Assembly (NCBI GenBank): GCA_041686915.1
Contig: JAWLDB010000019.1
Location: 1 to 25,132 of the forward strand
Source of the DNA: JAWLDB01 sp041686915
GTDB lineage: Bacteria > Bacillota > UBA994 > UBA5500
DNA length: 25,132 bases
Direction of reading: 5' to 3'
This document shows positions 1 through 7,998 of this stretch, one piece after another. The stretch's first letter is position 1, and every line of letters begins with the position of its first letter. A program made the position numbers and the translations under genes. Under the pieces are notes generated by a model. The model was not told where the DNA came from and did not search any database. It saw only the letters and a program-made list of their open reading frames with translations.

Positions 1-162
1 GTAGAACAGCTTAAACGCTCCGGCGCCCATATCCTGGCAGAGGACCAGTCCAGTGCAGTTATTTATGGGATGCCACGCGCGGCAGCAGCCACTGGATGTG
101 TGGACAGAAGCGTGGCCTTACCGCTTATGTCTCAGGCCGTGCTCGCTGGCCTGGAAGGTTGA
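1..162 (+). CDS. cheB: CheB protein-glutamate methylesterase/deamidase, 3' end (5' part outside window)
   Basis: An open frame enters from the left edge in frame 1 and stops at TGA 160-162, giving the last 53 residues of a protein. It contains HILAEDQSSAVIYGMPRAAA, which matches the C-terminal part of the CheB methylesterase domain (the 'AEDe.S.VvyGMPraa' segment), and ends with a short helix-like tail. CheB removes methyl groups from chemoreceptor glutamates, and its activity is raised by CheA phosphorylation of its receiver domain. The receiver domain and catalytic Ser/His lie outside the window and cannot be checked. The cheA start codon is 14 bases downstream, so the two are co-transcribed, as in the Bacillota fla/che operon. 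Identification rests on this short motif plus the neighbouring genes. Confidence 0.87.
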   Translation, partial: VEQLKRSGAHILAEDQSSAVIYGMPRAAAATGCVDRSVALPLMSQAVLAGLEG

Positions 163-176
163 AAGGAGAGCTGAAC

Positions 177-2108
177 ATGGAGTTGTCGCAATACCTGGAT
201 ATCTTTGTGGAAGAGGCCAGGGAGCACCTTCTACACCTGAACGAGGGGCTGATGCGTTTGGAGCAGAAGCCTGACGACAGGAACGCGATCAGTGATCTGT
301 TCCGGTCCGCCCATACTCTTAAGGGCATGTCTGCAACAATGGGTTTCGACAAGACAGCAAGACTCACTCATCGAATGGAGAGCACTCTTGACCTCGTTCG
401 GCATGAACAGCTATCGATTGATAGCGGTCTAATATCAACGCTGCTTGGAGCAGTGGATTTGTTGGAGCGGTTGGTAGAAAGTGCTGCATCCGGTCAGGAA
501 AGCGATGAACTCCAGGTGGACGAGTTGATTCTGTCGCTGCCTGACGGTACTGACGATAGACAGGTTCAGCTGGAGAAACCAGCGGCTGCAGGTCTAAATG
601 AACACGAGCTCGTTGTGCTGCAGGAAGCGAGAAGCCGAGGCTGGCGCGGGCAGCAGATAGAAGTACAATTGGCGCCTGGCGCGCTGCTCAAGGCAGCGAG
701 GGCGTTTATGGTCTTTCAGCGGTTGGAGCAGCACGGGGAAGTGATCAAAGCCGAGCCTAACGTGACAGATATTGAGGCAGAACGATTTGATGATCGCTTT
801 ACTGTCTGGATTGTTACCCCATCTGAGGAAGCTGTAGTTCTAGATGCAATCGTCAACATCGCAGATGTTGCGGCAGTGCAGATAACTCAGCTACTGAAGG
901 ATGAGGTAGCTGCAGCGGTAACGACCCAGGAGCAGGATGCGGCTTTTGGTTCGCGGCTTAAGACCGGTAAGACGGTGAGAGTTGATATCACTCGCTTGGA
1001 TAGGCTGATGAACCTGGTCAGCGAGCTCGTGATTACCCGCACCAGATTGACCCAGCTCAGCAAAGAGTTGGCTAGCAACAGTCTGGCAGATGCCACCGGC
1101 CAACTCAGCCGCATACTGCTCGAACTGCAGGACGAGGTCATGAAAGTGCGTATGGTAGCGGTCGACCAGGTCTTCAACCGCTTTCCACGCATGGTGCGTG
1201 ACCTGAGCCAACAGCTCAACAAACAGGTGGAGTTTACGATTGTTGGACAAGAGACCGAACTGGATCGAACCATTATTGATGAGATTGGAGACCCGCTGGT
1301 GCACTTGCTGCGTAACGCGCTCGACCACGGGCTCGAGACGGCTGAACAACGGCAGCAGGCTGGAAAAAGCAAAACGGCACACATTAGATTGTCAGCCTAT
1401 CACCGCGGCGATTCTGTATTCATCGAGGTGAATGATGATGGACGCGGTATAGATCCGGAGAGGGTCAAGCAGAAAGCTGTGCAAAGAGGAACTCTAACTC
1501 GTCAGGAAGCTGCGCAACTCGATGATGAGGCAGCCTACAGACTGCTATTCCAGCCTGGTTTCAGCACATCAGACCGAATTACTGATGTTTCGGGTCGTGG
1601 CGTTGGACTTGACGTCGTTGCAACCAAGATTACCGCTCTCGGTGGCCGGACTTTGGTCCATAGTGTACCTGGTGAGGGTAGTACTTTCACTATCGTCCTG
1701 CCGTTAACCTTGGCCATTCTAGCCACTCTGCAGGTGAAGGTAGGGCAGGAGCGATATGCTATCCCGTTGAGTGTGGTAGATCAGACTGCTTTAATCAAGC
1801 GGCAAGCCTTACAGGATGTTCAAGGTCACCTGTCTATGCATTACCGCGGCAGTACCATTCCAGTGCTCAATCTGCAAGAACTGCTCGCATCGAAGGAAGC
1901 TTCTGCGCCAAGTGAGGATGCTTTCGTAGTGGTAGTTTATCGTGGTAAGAGGTTGGTTGGTCTGCTGGTTGACGAGCTGATTGGTCAGGAGGAAATCGTC
2001 ATCAAGCCGATGGGGCGATTTGTGGACAACTGCCCTGGCATCAGCGGCGCCACCATCCTTGGGGACGGTGGGATTGCCCTTATTCTTGATGTTATGTCGC
2101 TAGTTTAG
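177..2108 (+). CDS. cheA: CheA chemotaxis histidine kinase
   Basis: This is the central chemotaxis kinase. It autophosphorylates in response to receptors and passes phosphate to CheY and CheB. The 643-residue protein has the full domain order. An HPt (P1) domain spans about residues 1-105, with phospho-acceptor His46 in RSAHTLKG. A P2 response-regulator docking domain covers about 145-240. The dimerisation helices are about 259-320 (LDRLMNLVSELVITRTRL). The HATPase domain has the N box around Asn380 (HLLRNALDHG), the G1 box DDGRGID near 420 and G2 box GRGVGLDVV near 473. A CheW-like P5 domain runs from about 510 to the end. ATG 177 is chosen because AAGGAGAG lies at 163-170; an in-frame ATG at 96 would overlap cheB and has no ribosome site. 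Length and motifs are normal and nothing is missing. Confidence 0.97.
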   Translation: MELSQYLDIFVEEAREHLLHLNEGLMRLEQKPDDRNAISDLFRSAHTLKGMSATMGFDKTARLTHRMESTLDLVRHEQLSIDSGLISTLLGAVDLLERLVESAASGQESDELQVDELILSLPDGTDDRQVQLEKPAAAGLNEHELVVLQEARSRGWRGQQIEVQLAPGALLKAARAFMVFQRLEQHGEVIKAEPNVTDIEAERFDDRFTVWIVTPSEEAVVLDAIVNIADVAAVQITQLLKDEVAAAVTTQEQDAAFGSRLKTGKTVRVDITRLDRLMNLVSELVITRTRLTQLSKELASNSLADATGQLSRILLELQDEVMKVRMVAVDQVFNRFPRMVRDLSQQLNKQVEFTIVGQETELDRTIIDEIGDPLVHLLRNALDHGLETAEQRQQAGKSKTAHIRLSAYHRGDSVFIEVNDDGRGIDPERVKQKAVQRGTLTRQEAAQLDDEAAYRLLFQPGFSTSDRITDVSGRGVGLDVVATKITALGGRTLVHSVPGEGSTFTIVLPLTLAILATLQVKVGQERYAIPLSVVDQTALIKRQALQDVQGHLSMHYRGSTIPVLNLQELLASKEASAPSEDAFVVVVYRGKRLVGLLVDELIGQEEIVIKPMGRFVDNCPGISGATILGDGGIALILDVMSLV

Positions 2109-2119
2109 GAGGGGTGTAA

Positions 2120-2569
2120 GTGAGCGTTCCAAATCAGGTAGTGTCGGACAACAGGCTGGTTGTGTTCAAACTCGCTGGCGAGGACTATGGGGTAAACATT
2201 GAGCAGGTTCACACTGTAGAGAAAGTGATGCCTATAACCAGAGTTCCGAGGGCCCCACATTTTGTAGATGGCGTAATCAACCTGCGGGGAGAGGTTGTTC
2301 CCGTGGTTAACTTGCGCAAGCGACTGGGGCTGCCGGAAAAAGGCATAGATGAAAACACGCACATAGTGGTAGTTGTGGTCGATGGACAGATGACTGGCCT
2401 ATTGGTGGACGAAATCAGTCAGGTACTTACCCTGCCCGAAGCAGCCATTCAGCCGGCCGAGCAGGTCATTGGAGGAACTCGTACTGGTTACTTGCAGGGA
2501 GTGGGTAAATGGGACGATAAGCTGATCGTCCTAATGGACCTAAAACGTGTACTCGACACCGGTAAATGA
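2120..2569 (+). CDS. cheW: CheW chemotaxis adaptor protein
   Basis: CheW is the cytoplasmic SH3-like adaptor that couples chemoreceptors to CheA. The 149-residue product is a single CheW domain with the typical beta-strand pattern: VVFKLAGEDYGVNIEQV near the N-terminus, PHFVDGVINLRGEVVPVVNL in the middle, and GLLVDEISQVLTLPE followed by a conserved hydrophobic end. Start GTG 2120 follows AGGAGGGG at 2107-2114, which overlaps the cheA stop codon, so translation is probably coupled to cheA. The size is normal for the family. The P5 domain of CheA is homologous, but this is a separate gene with its own ribosome site. Confidence 0.96.
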   Translation: MSVPNQVVSDNRLVVFKLAGEDYGVNIEQVHTVEKVMPITRVPRAPHFVDGVINLRGEVVPVVNLRKRLGLPEKGIDENTHIVVVVVDGQMTGLLVDEISQVLTLPEAAIQPAEQVIGGTRTGYLQGVGKWDDKLIVLMDLKRVLDTGK

Positions 2570-2576
2570 GGTGACA

Positions 2577-3191
2577 ATGGTGAACGACTACAGTCCGCTA
2601 CAACTGGACGTAATCAGGGAGGTCACCAATATCGGCTGCGGCAACGCCGCCACGGCTTTGTCCAAGGTGCTGAACAAGCGCGTTGATATGGAAGTTCCCA
2701 GCGTTCAGCTGCTGCAGCTCGCTGATGTACCGGACACATTGGGCGGTGCTGAACAACCAATGGTAGCCATTATGTTTCAGATTACCGGTGATATTCCTTG
2801 CAGTATTTTGTTCATGCTTGATCAGAGCTCCGTGAACAGGATGCTTAGCATACTGTTCGGAGTAAACAAGGCTATGGGTGAGCAGCTTACGCCGATTGAG
2901 CAGTCGGCTTTAATGGAAGTGGGCAACATTCTCAGCAGCGCTTATCTCGGCTCGCTTTCGGAATTCACCCGTCTCGCCTTCCAATTATCTGTTCCCGCGT
3001 TTGCTATGGACATGGCAGGCGCCATCATTGATATCGCCCTCTTGCAGATGGGCGGGTTCAGCGATACTGTTCTGATTATCGAGAACACATTCCGCGACGG
3101 AGAAGACTTGGTAAAGGCCAATTTCCTGATGTTGCCGGACCCTGCACTCATGGACAGGATCTTTACTGCCTTGGGGGTTGGCAACGCATGA
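2577..3191 (+). CDS. cheC: CheC CheY-P phosphatase
   Basis: CheC dephosphorylates CheY-P and acts in adaptation together with CheD. The 204-residue protein has both copies of the family's active-site signature (D/S)x3ExxN. The first is DVIREVTN with Glu15 and Asn18. The second is SALMEVGN with Glu114 and Asn117. Both sites look intact, as in CheC rather than CheX, which has one site on a different helix arrangement. ATG 2577 is preferred because GAGGTGA lies at 2568-2574; a frame extension to 2547 would overlap the end of cheW. It follows cheW by 7 bases and overlaps cheD by 4 bases, so translational coupling of the CheC-CheD pair is likely. Confidence 0.95.
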   Translation: MVNDYSPLQLDVIREVTNIGCGNAATALSKVLNKRVDMEVPSVQLLQLADVPDTLGGAEQPMVAIMFQITGDIPCSILFMLDQSSVNRMLSILFGVNKAMGEQLTPIEQSALMEVGNILSSAYLGSLSEFTRLAFQLSVPAFAMDMAGAIIDIALLQMGGFSDTVLIIENTFRDGEDLVKANFLMLPDPALMDRIFTALGVGNA

Positions 3192-3682
3192 TGCAGTCTC
3201 CCCAAGTCACACAGGTGGGGATGGCACAGCTGGCCACTGCCCTGGCTCCTCACGTCCTAAAGACATTAGGTTTGGGGTCCTGTGTGGGTGTTTGCCTCTA
3301 TGATGCTCGCCTGAGGATAGGCGGGATGGTCCATATCATGCTCCCTGAGATGGCTCTCTATCAGGACAAAAACAATGCCAGCAAATATGCAGATACTGGC
3401 ATCCCTCTGCTAGTAAGGGAAATGGGACGTTTGGGTTGTGTCTCTTCCAGGCTGACAGCTAAGTTGGCAGGTGGTGCCCAAATGTTTGCATTTGCCGGCC
3501 AAAGCGATCTGATGCGTATCGGGACGCGCAATGTCGATGCCGCTCGCTTAGCTCTGCACCAGTTAGCCATTCCAGTAGTGGCAGAGCACGTTGGAGGTAA
3601 CTTCGGCCGGACTATTGAGTTAAGCTGCGAAACAGGGGCCCTTGGCGTGCGCACTATTGGCCATGGTAGCTTCACAATCTAA
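3188..3682 (+). CDS. cheD: CheD chemoreceptor glutamine deamidase
   Basis: CheD deamidates selected receptor glutamines and binds CheC, raising its phosphatase activity. The 164-residue protein has the Cys-protease-like active site: Cys32 in LGSCVGVCLYD, His49 in GGMVHIMLPE and Thr26 just upstream. Their spacing matches the T21/C27/H44 arrangement known for Thermotoga CheD. The motif KLAGGAQMF and the C-terminal region are also typical. It begins at ATG 3188 inside the cheC stop (ATGA overlap); a second ATG follows at once at 3191 and either could be used. A G-rich stretch at 3173-3178 inside cheC could serve as ribosome site. The size is normal. Confidence 0.95.
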   Translation: MMQSPQVTQVGMAQLATALAPHVLKTLGLGSCVGVCLYDARLRIGGMVHIMLPEMALYQDKNNASKYADTGIPLLVREMGRLGCVSSRLTAKLAGGAQMFAFAGQSDLMRIGTRNVDAARLALHQLAIPVVAEHVGGNFGRTIELSCETGALGVRTIGHGSFTI

Positions 3683-3693
3683 GGGGTGAGATA

Positions 3694-4467
3694 ATGGCCT
3701 TGGCACAGGAAGCAGGCGATACAGTCTGGCAAGCTTATTGGGCTGGTAATCTTGAAGCTAAAAAGACGTTAATAGAGCGTTACTTGCCGCTTGTCAAGCG
3801 GGTTTGTGGCCGACTGGCTATCAGCTTGCCTCCCTGGATAGACCACGGCGATCTGGAAGGTGCGGGAGTAATCGGGTTGATGGAGGCCCTGTCAGTATTT
3901 CGAGCAGATAAAGGTGTGAAGTTTGAGACGTTTGCTGTAGCCCGCGTACGCGGTGCCGTCATCGATAGCCTGCGCAAGCTGGATTTTGTTCCCCGTACAG
4001 TACGGCAGAAGGCAAAAAGAATACAAACGGCGCTGGAAGGCTGGTATATAAGCCAGGGTAGATACCCTGACACCGATGAGTTGGCCGCGGCACTCGGGAT
4101 AACTGCCAACGAACTGGGCAATTGGTGGATGGAGGTGCAGAGCACCGCTGTCATATCACTGAATATGCCACTTGACGATGGTGCTGACAGCGGGGAAATG
4201 CTTGACATGGTACATGGCGATACAGACCCGCTGGAAGGGCTGTTGGAGGGAGAGCACCTTCGGGACATAACCCAAGCAATCGATGAGTTAAACGAGCGTG
4301 AACGCCTGTTGCTCAGCCTTTACTATGCCGAAGGCTTGACCTTGAAAGAATTGGGGAGAGTCATGAACATCAGCGAATCGCGGGCATCACAGCTCCACTC
4401 TGCCATCATGCTGAAGCTGCGGGCGCGACTAAACATTATGGAGGGAAAGCCGCGTGGAAAGCGATAA
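3694..4467 (+). CDS. sigD: Flagellar sigma factor, SigD/FliA/WhiG family
   Basis: This is an RNA polymerase sigma factor of the sigma-28 group, which directs transcription of late flagellar, motility and chemotaxis genes. The 257-residue protein contains region 2 (RYLPLVKRVCGRLA, then DLEGAGVIGLMEALSVF and KFETFAVARVRGAVIDSLR), region 3 (VPRTVRQKAKRIQ onwards) and region 4 with its helix-turn-helix (LLSLYYAEGLTLKELGRVMN followed by ISESRASQLHS). The start is ATG 3694 after AAGGGGTGAG at 3681-3690. It lies 11 bases after cheD and overlaps fapA by 14 bases. The position after cheD is the same as sigD in Bacillus subtilis. The regulon cannot be seen here, and I found no convincing sigma-28 promoter (TAAA-N15-GCCGATAA) in the window. 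Confidence 0.95.
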   Translation: MALAQEAGDTVWQAYWAGNLEAKKTLIERYLPLVKRVCGRLAISLPPWIDHGDLEGAGVIGLMEALSVFRADKGVKFETFAVARVRGAVIDSLRKLDFVPRTVRQKAKRIQTALEGWYISQGRYPDTDELAAALGITANELGNWWMEVQSTAVISLNMPLDDGADSGEMLDMVHGDTDPLEGLLEGEHLRDITQAIDELNERERLLLSLYYAEGLTLKELGRVMNISESRASQLHSAIMLKLRARLNIMEGKPRGKR

Positions 4468-6070
4468 ACTCAGCCCGACTACCACTGGTGGGTTCACCGT
4501 AGACATTGGAAATAACCAGGTACTGCTGACTGTGCATCCCCGCGCTGAGGAGGATGCTCCGGTTAGCGTCACTTCCATATACGGCTTTTTTGCTGCCAGG
4601 CAGTTGCCGTGGACTAATGTGCGGGTAATCGAGCAGGCACTTGATCAGGCAACGGGTCTTCCCGTGGTGGTTATCCCCGATTTACTCGCGGCAGGTAAGT
4701 CAGCACAACTCAATCTCAAAGTTTCTGCGGACAGGATGCAGGCGGTGGCATCAGTAACGCCTGCTGTTTGGGGTCCTGAGCTCGCTGTTGAAGATATCAA
4801 CCGGGAGCTCAGGATGTCGGGCATTCGGTTTGGAATAGTGCCGGGCGTGATGGAGCAAATTGTGGCGCAGCAATCTGCTGGTCGCGAATGGATTGTGGCC
4901 CAAGGCCAAGCTCCAGTTAACGGTGAAGATGCCTATCTTGTTTACCGTGTGAATCTGGATAAGAGTACGCTTAGTCCTGCTTTTCTGCCTGATGGGCGAG
5001 TGGATTTCCGTGAGTTGGACAATATTGTGAATGTAGAAGCCGGGCAACTGTTGGCTGAACGGGTGGCTCCAACAGCAGGGAAGCCCGGCTACACCATATT
5101 CCACGAGGAGATTGCACCAAAGCCAGGCCGTGAGTTGGTGTGGCCTGTGGGCAAGGGAGTAGAGGTGATCAATAACCAGCTACTCTCAATAGTGGCGGGG
5201 CAGGTTGTCCACAAGCGCAAGAAGATCAGTGTATTACCTGTGTTTGAAGTCTTTGGCGATGTGGATTATTCAATCGGTAACATCAAGTTTGTGGGCAACG
5301 TTGTTGTTAGAGGCTCAGTAAAGAGCGGCTTTAACATTGACGCAGAAGGGGATGTCAAGGTGGCAGGCTGGGTCGATGCCGCCAACATCAAGTGCACCGG
5401 TTCAGTTATTGTCAGTGGTGGCATCCAGGGACAGGGCAGAGGCGTGATTGAGGCTGATGGTGACGTCTATTGCCGTTTTATTGAGAACTGTAACGTCTCT
5501 GCCAGTGAGTCGATTATAGTCGGCGAGGACATCATGCACAGCCAGGTTGTAGCAGGGCGCAGGATCGAGGTAGGTGGTCGTAAAGGACTGATAGTTGGGG
5601 GTGTTGTGCGGGCGACAGACAGCATTACCTGCAAAGTTCTGGGGGCTGCCCTTGGTACTCCTACCGAAGTAGAGGTGGGCATTAACCCAATGCTCTTCGC
5701 CCAGTACGGACAGTTACAGGGTTCTCTGGTTAAGATGGAAGATGAGCTTGCTAAGCTCAGGCAAGGCTTGCAGGGGTTGCAGCGCCTACAACAACTGCAA
5801 GGGACACTACCCGCAGAAAAACGCCAGCTCTATGATCTGACCAGAGCTGCCTATGAGCAACGGTCCAGGGAGATTGCAGACGGGCGCAGCCAATTAATGG
5901 CTCTTGAGGAAGCCATTCAGTCCATTCGAGATGCCTATATTCAAGTTAGCGATTTTGTTCACCCTGGGGTGCGAGTAAGTATTGGCAAGAGCGTTTTCTT
6001 TGCCCGCGACTTGTTGCCCGGCGGCATATTCAGGTTAAACGGGCCGGACATCCAGTATACCCGGGCTTAA
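4454..6070 (+). CDS. FapA family protein (DUF342, flagellar assembly protein A)
   Basis: The 538-residue protein matches the DUF342/FapA family. An N-terminal globular FapA domain spans about residues 1-250. A glycine/valine-rich parallel beta-helix follows to about 410, with repeating turns such as NIKFVGNVVVRGSVKSGFNI and DVKVAGWVDAANIKCTGSVI. A Gln/Leu-rich coiled coil covers about 415-490, and a short beta tail ends the protein. The family is linked to flagellar assembly in clostridia and to polymer biogenesis in some proteobacteria; its biochemical role is not settled. Start GTG 4454 lies within the end of sigD (14-base overlap) behind GAGGGAAAG at 4441-4449. The overlap with sigD supports a motility role. 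No signal peptide is visible, so it is probably cytoplasmic. Confidence 0.88.
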   Translation: MESDKLSPTTTGGFTVDIGNNQVLLTVHPRAEEDAPVSVTSIYGFFAARQLPWTNVRVIEQALDQATGLPVVVIPDLLAAGKSAQLNLKVSADRMQAVASVTPAVWGPELAVEDINRELRMSGIRFGIVPGVMEQIVAQQSAGREWIVAQGQAPVNGEDAYLVYRVNLDKSTLSPAFLPDGRVDFRELDNIVNVEAGQLLAERVAPTAGKPGYTIFHEEIAPKPGRELVWPVGKGVEVINNQLLSIVAGQVVHKRKKISVLPVFEVFGDVDYSIGNIKFVGNVVVRGSVKSGFNIDAEGDVKVAGWVDAANIKCTGSVIVSGGIQGQGRGVIEADGDVYCRFIENCNVSASESIIVGEDIMHSQVVAGRRIEVGGRKGLIVGGVVRATDSITCKVLGAALGTPTEVEVGINPMLFAQYGQLQGSLVKMEDELAKLRQGLQGLQRLQQLQGTLPAEKRQLYDLTRAAYEQRSREIADGRSQLMALEEAIQSIRDAYIQVSDFVHPGVRVSIGKSVFFARDLLPGGIFRLNGPDIQYTRA

Positions 6071-6083
6071 GGGGGTGGCTGCA

Positions 6084-6389
6084 ATGACCATTCGTCCTGT
6101 AGATACCCAACTCGTCTACCAGCAGGCTCAAAGGCTACAGCGGGCAGATACAGAAACGCAGCAGGGTCAGACAGGCCAGCAACAGTTTGCCAGCGAAATG
6201 CAGAAGGCGGTAACCCACCGGCAGCAGATTGTACAAGGCAGTGAAGATACAGAGCAGGGGAAACTGCGCAATGAGGGTGACGGTAGCCGGCAAGGTGAAA
6301 GGCGGCAAGCAAAATCAAAGCGCAAGAATGCCACTCCTCCGAAAGCCGAAGATGCATCACGCGGGCATCACCTGGACATCAAGGTATAA
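6084..6389 (+). CDS. Small Gln-rich hydrophilic protein of the motility operon, function unknown
   Basis: This is a 101-residue protein that I cannot assign to a named family. It begins MTIRPVDTQLVYQQAQRLQR, is very rich in Gln, Arg, Lys and Glu in the middle, and ends with a basic stretch followed by GHHLDIKV. The composition suggests a mostly helical or disordered soluble protein. There is no signal peptide, membrane segment or cysteine. ATG 6084 is chosen over GTG 6075 because AAGGGGG at 6069-6075 is then correctly spaced. It starts 13 bases after fapA and ends 18 bases before the SwrB-like gene. Short proteins with a similar N-terminal IRP(L/V)D start and a final LDIK-type motif appear, from memory, at this position in other clostridial motility operons. 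That is recollection, not a search. A structural or export role in flagellar assembly is only a guess from context. Confidence 0.72.
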   Translation: MTIRPVDTQLVYQQAQRLQRADTETQQGQTGQQQFASEMQKAVTHRQQIVQGSEDTEQGKLRNEGDGSRQGERRQAKSKRKNATPPKAEDASRGHHLDIKV

Positions 6390-6407
6390 GGTAGGGGTGA
6401 AACTATA

Positions 6408-6917
6408 ATGGAATGGTTCTGGGCATTGCTTGCCCTGATACTTGGGGTTTTGTCTGTGGTACAGTTCTTGCTCTACCGGCAGGCCCGTATGGCGCTGGCC
6501 GAACGTTCTGAGCAGGACGTGTTACCGCCGGTGGAAGAAGTAGCTGCATTATTGCATGAACTACAGGATGCAGGTGAAACCATCATCGGCCGATTAGAGG
6601 CAAAGCAGGAAGAGGCCGAAGGCTTGCTGCGGCTCTTGGACGCCAAGTTAAACGCCGTACAGATGGCCATGGAAGCTCATGCTACCTGGCAGGATACCGC
6701 TTCGGCCAATAAACACAAGGTGGCGGAGCCACAGCTACCAGATAAGTCACAGGCACAAACCATAAACCCACCGTCAGACAAGCACCTGATGGTTAAATCT
6801 CTGCATGAGAGTGGACTTGACCCTGTCGAAATTGCCCGGCAAACAGGGCTCAGGCCAGACGAGGTTCGGCTGATTATCAGTTTGTATATGCGGAACAAGC
6901 ACTGCAACATGGAGTAA
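6408..6917 (+). CDS. SwrB-like membrane coiled-coil protein (DUF6115 type)
   Basis: The 169-residue protein has one N-terminal membrane segment (about residues 3-23, WFWALLALILGVLSVVQFLL). A cytoplasmic helical/coiled-coil part follows (about 25-90, rich in Glu, Ala and Gln), then a low-complexity linker. A C-terminal helix-turn-helix-like element spans about 125-165 (LHESGLDPVEIARQTGLRPD then EVRLIISLYMR). This layout, the length and the location just downstream of sigD match B. subtilis SwrB (YlxL, about 167 residues), which helps activate the flagellar export apparatus. Whether this protein does the same is inference. ATG 6408 follows a GTAGGGGTGA site. It is the second-last gene of the operon. 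Confidence 0.72.
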   Translation: MEWFWALLALILGVLSVVQFLLYRQARMALAERSEQDVLPPVEEVAALLHELQDAGETIIGRLEAKQEEAEGLLRLLDAKLNAVQMAMEAHATWQDTASANKHKVAEPQLPDKSQAQTINPPSDKHLMVKSLHESGLDPVEIARQTGLRPDEVRLIISLYMRNKHCNME

Positions 6918-6936
6918 GCACGCAGGCGGGTATATT

Positions 6937-7983
6937 ATGAGTGCACATGCTTTCATTGTGGCCTGTGGAATAGCATGGGAAGAGGTGAACTTAGTGAGGG
7001 CGATTCATTTTGGGAGTTACTGGATGGGAGAGAACGACATAGTCGCCCTGATGGCCAACGACCTGCGCCAAGTGGCAGAATCAATGATCGTAGACACCGA
7101 GTTATATTCGGGACGTCCATCGGCTTGGATCGACAGTAGTTATGACCACAGGCCGGAGGCCAAGGCGGTCAATTGGCTTGCAGATGACAAGGTTAAACAG
7201 GTGGTGCATGATTTTCGCCCAGACCTGATTATCTGCAATGCGGGCGGTATGAGCCCGACCCCGGAAATGCACCGCTGGCTACGCAGTCAAGGTATCAAGA
7301 CAGTCGGGATAGCGCTTTCAGACCCGGATGTTTTTCCGACTCAGGGAAGGTTCTTTGCTGGCTTGTTTGACCTGATTTACACCAATGCGCAAGTATCACT
7401 GGACCAATATACCGAAATTGGTGTCTGCGCCAAGCTCTTACCTTTCGCTGCCAGCCCTGACTACCATAAGCCTATGCCAGAACTGAACAAGCGCTATGAT
7501 GTCATCATAGTTGGTCATGCCAGGCCAGATCGTGAGGAAATTGTAGCCGAACTGGACAAACACTTCAGCGTTGGTCTGTACGGCAAGGGTTGGAAGAAGT
7601 GGGGTATCATTCCTCGCGGTCATCAGGTAAATGGTAAGCAACAAGTGCGCGCGCTAAATAGCGGGCGAACGTATATCTCATTCTCCAAGACAGTCGCTGG
7701 GTACATCAATGTGAAGGTCGGGCTGTTTGAGGCCATAGCTTGCGGGACCCCTGTCTTCACCGAGTACTTTCCGGAGATGGAAAACTATTTCGCCTATGAC
7801 GATGAGATTGTAGGATATAAGTCGCTTGATGAACTGGTTTCCAAGCTAAGCCATTATCTTGCATGCCCAGAGCAACTGGCGGAGTTAGCAGAGCGTGGTC
7901 GCATCAGATTACTCAAAGACCATACTTGGACCAGGCGATGGGAACAAGTGCTATCAGACGTAAATACACTGTCGCGCGGCTGA
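6937..7983 (+). CDS. CgeB-like family 1-type (GT-B) glycosyltransferase
   Basis: The 348-residue soluble protein resembles CgeB/spore-maturation-type glycosyltransferases. The N-terminal half has a Rossmann-like pattern (HAFIVACGIAWEEVNLVRAI, then FRPDLIICNAGGMSPTPEM and IKTVGIALSDPDVFP). The C-terminal half has a GT-B donor-site pattern (DVIIVGHARPDREEIVAEL, then GLFEAIACGTPVFTEYFPEM with Glu265 as candidate donor-binding Glu). A final helix carries KDHTWTRRWEQVL, typical of this family. ATG 6937 follows AGGCGGG at 6924-6930. It is the last gene of the motility unit, and its stop codon (7981-7983) lies inside the terminator stem. Its place suggests modification of a motility or surface protein such as flagellin, but donor and acceptor are unknown. 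Confidence 0.8.
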   Translation: MSAHAFIVACGIAWEEVNLVRAIHFGSYWMGENDIVALMANDLRQVAESMIVDTELYSGRPSAWIDSSYDHRPEAKAVNWLADDKVKQVVHDFRPDLIICNAGGMSPTPEMHRWLRSQGIKTVGIALSDPDVFPTQGRFFAGLFDLIYTNAQVSLDQYTEIGVCAKLLPFAASPDYHKPMPELNKRYDVIIVGHARPDREEIVAELDKHFSVGLYGKGWKKWGIIPRGHQVNGKQQVRALNSGRTYISFSKTVAGYINVKVGLFEAIACGTPVFTEYFPEMENYFAYDDEIVGYKSLDELVSKLSHYLACPEQLAELAERGRIRLLKDHTWTRRWEQVLSDVNTLSRG

Positions 7984-7998
7984 ACAGCCGCGTTTTTT
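7975..7998 (+). terminator. Intrinsic terminator of the che/motility operon
   Basis: A perfect 7-bp stem (7975-7981 CGCGGCT with 7986-7992 AGCCGCG) closes a 4-base loop (GAAC, 7982-7985) and is followed by six T (7993-7998). The stem contains the last codons and the stop codon of the glycosyltransferase gene, so the terminator begins within the coding sequence. It marks the 3' end of the motility transcription unit. Confidence 0.88.

Noticed and set aside
887..1384. Two overlapping open frames of about 165 residues on the minus strand
   Set aside because: They lie entirely antisense to the kinase core of cheA, are Ser/Arg-rich as expected of shadow frames, and lack ribosome sites.
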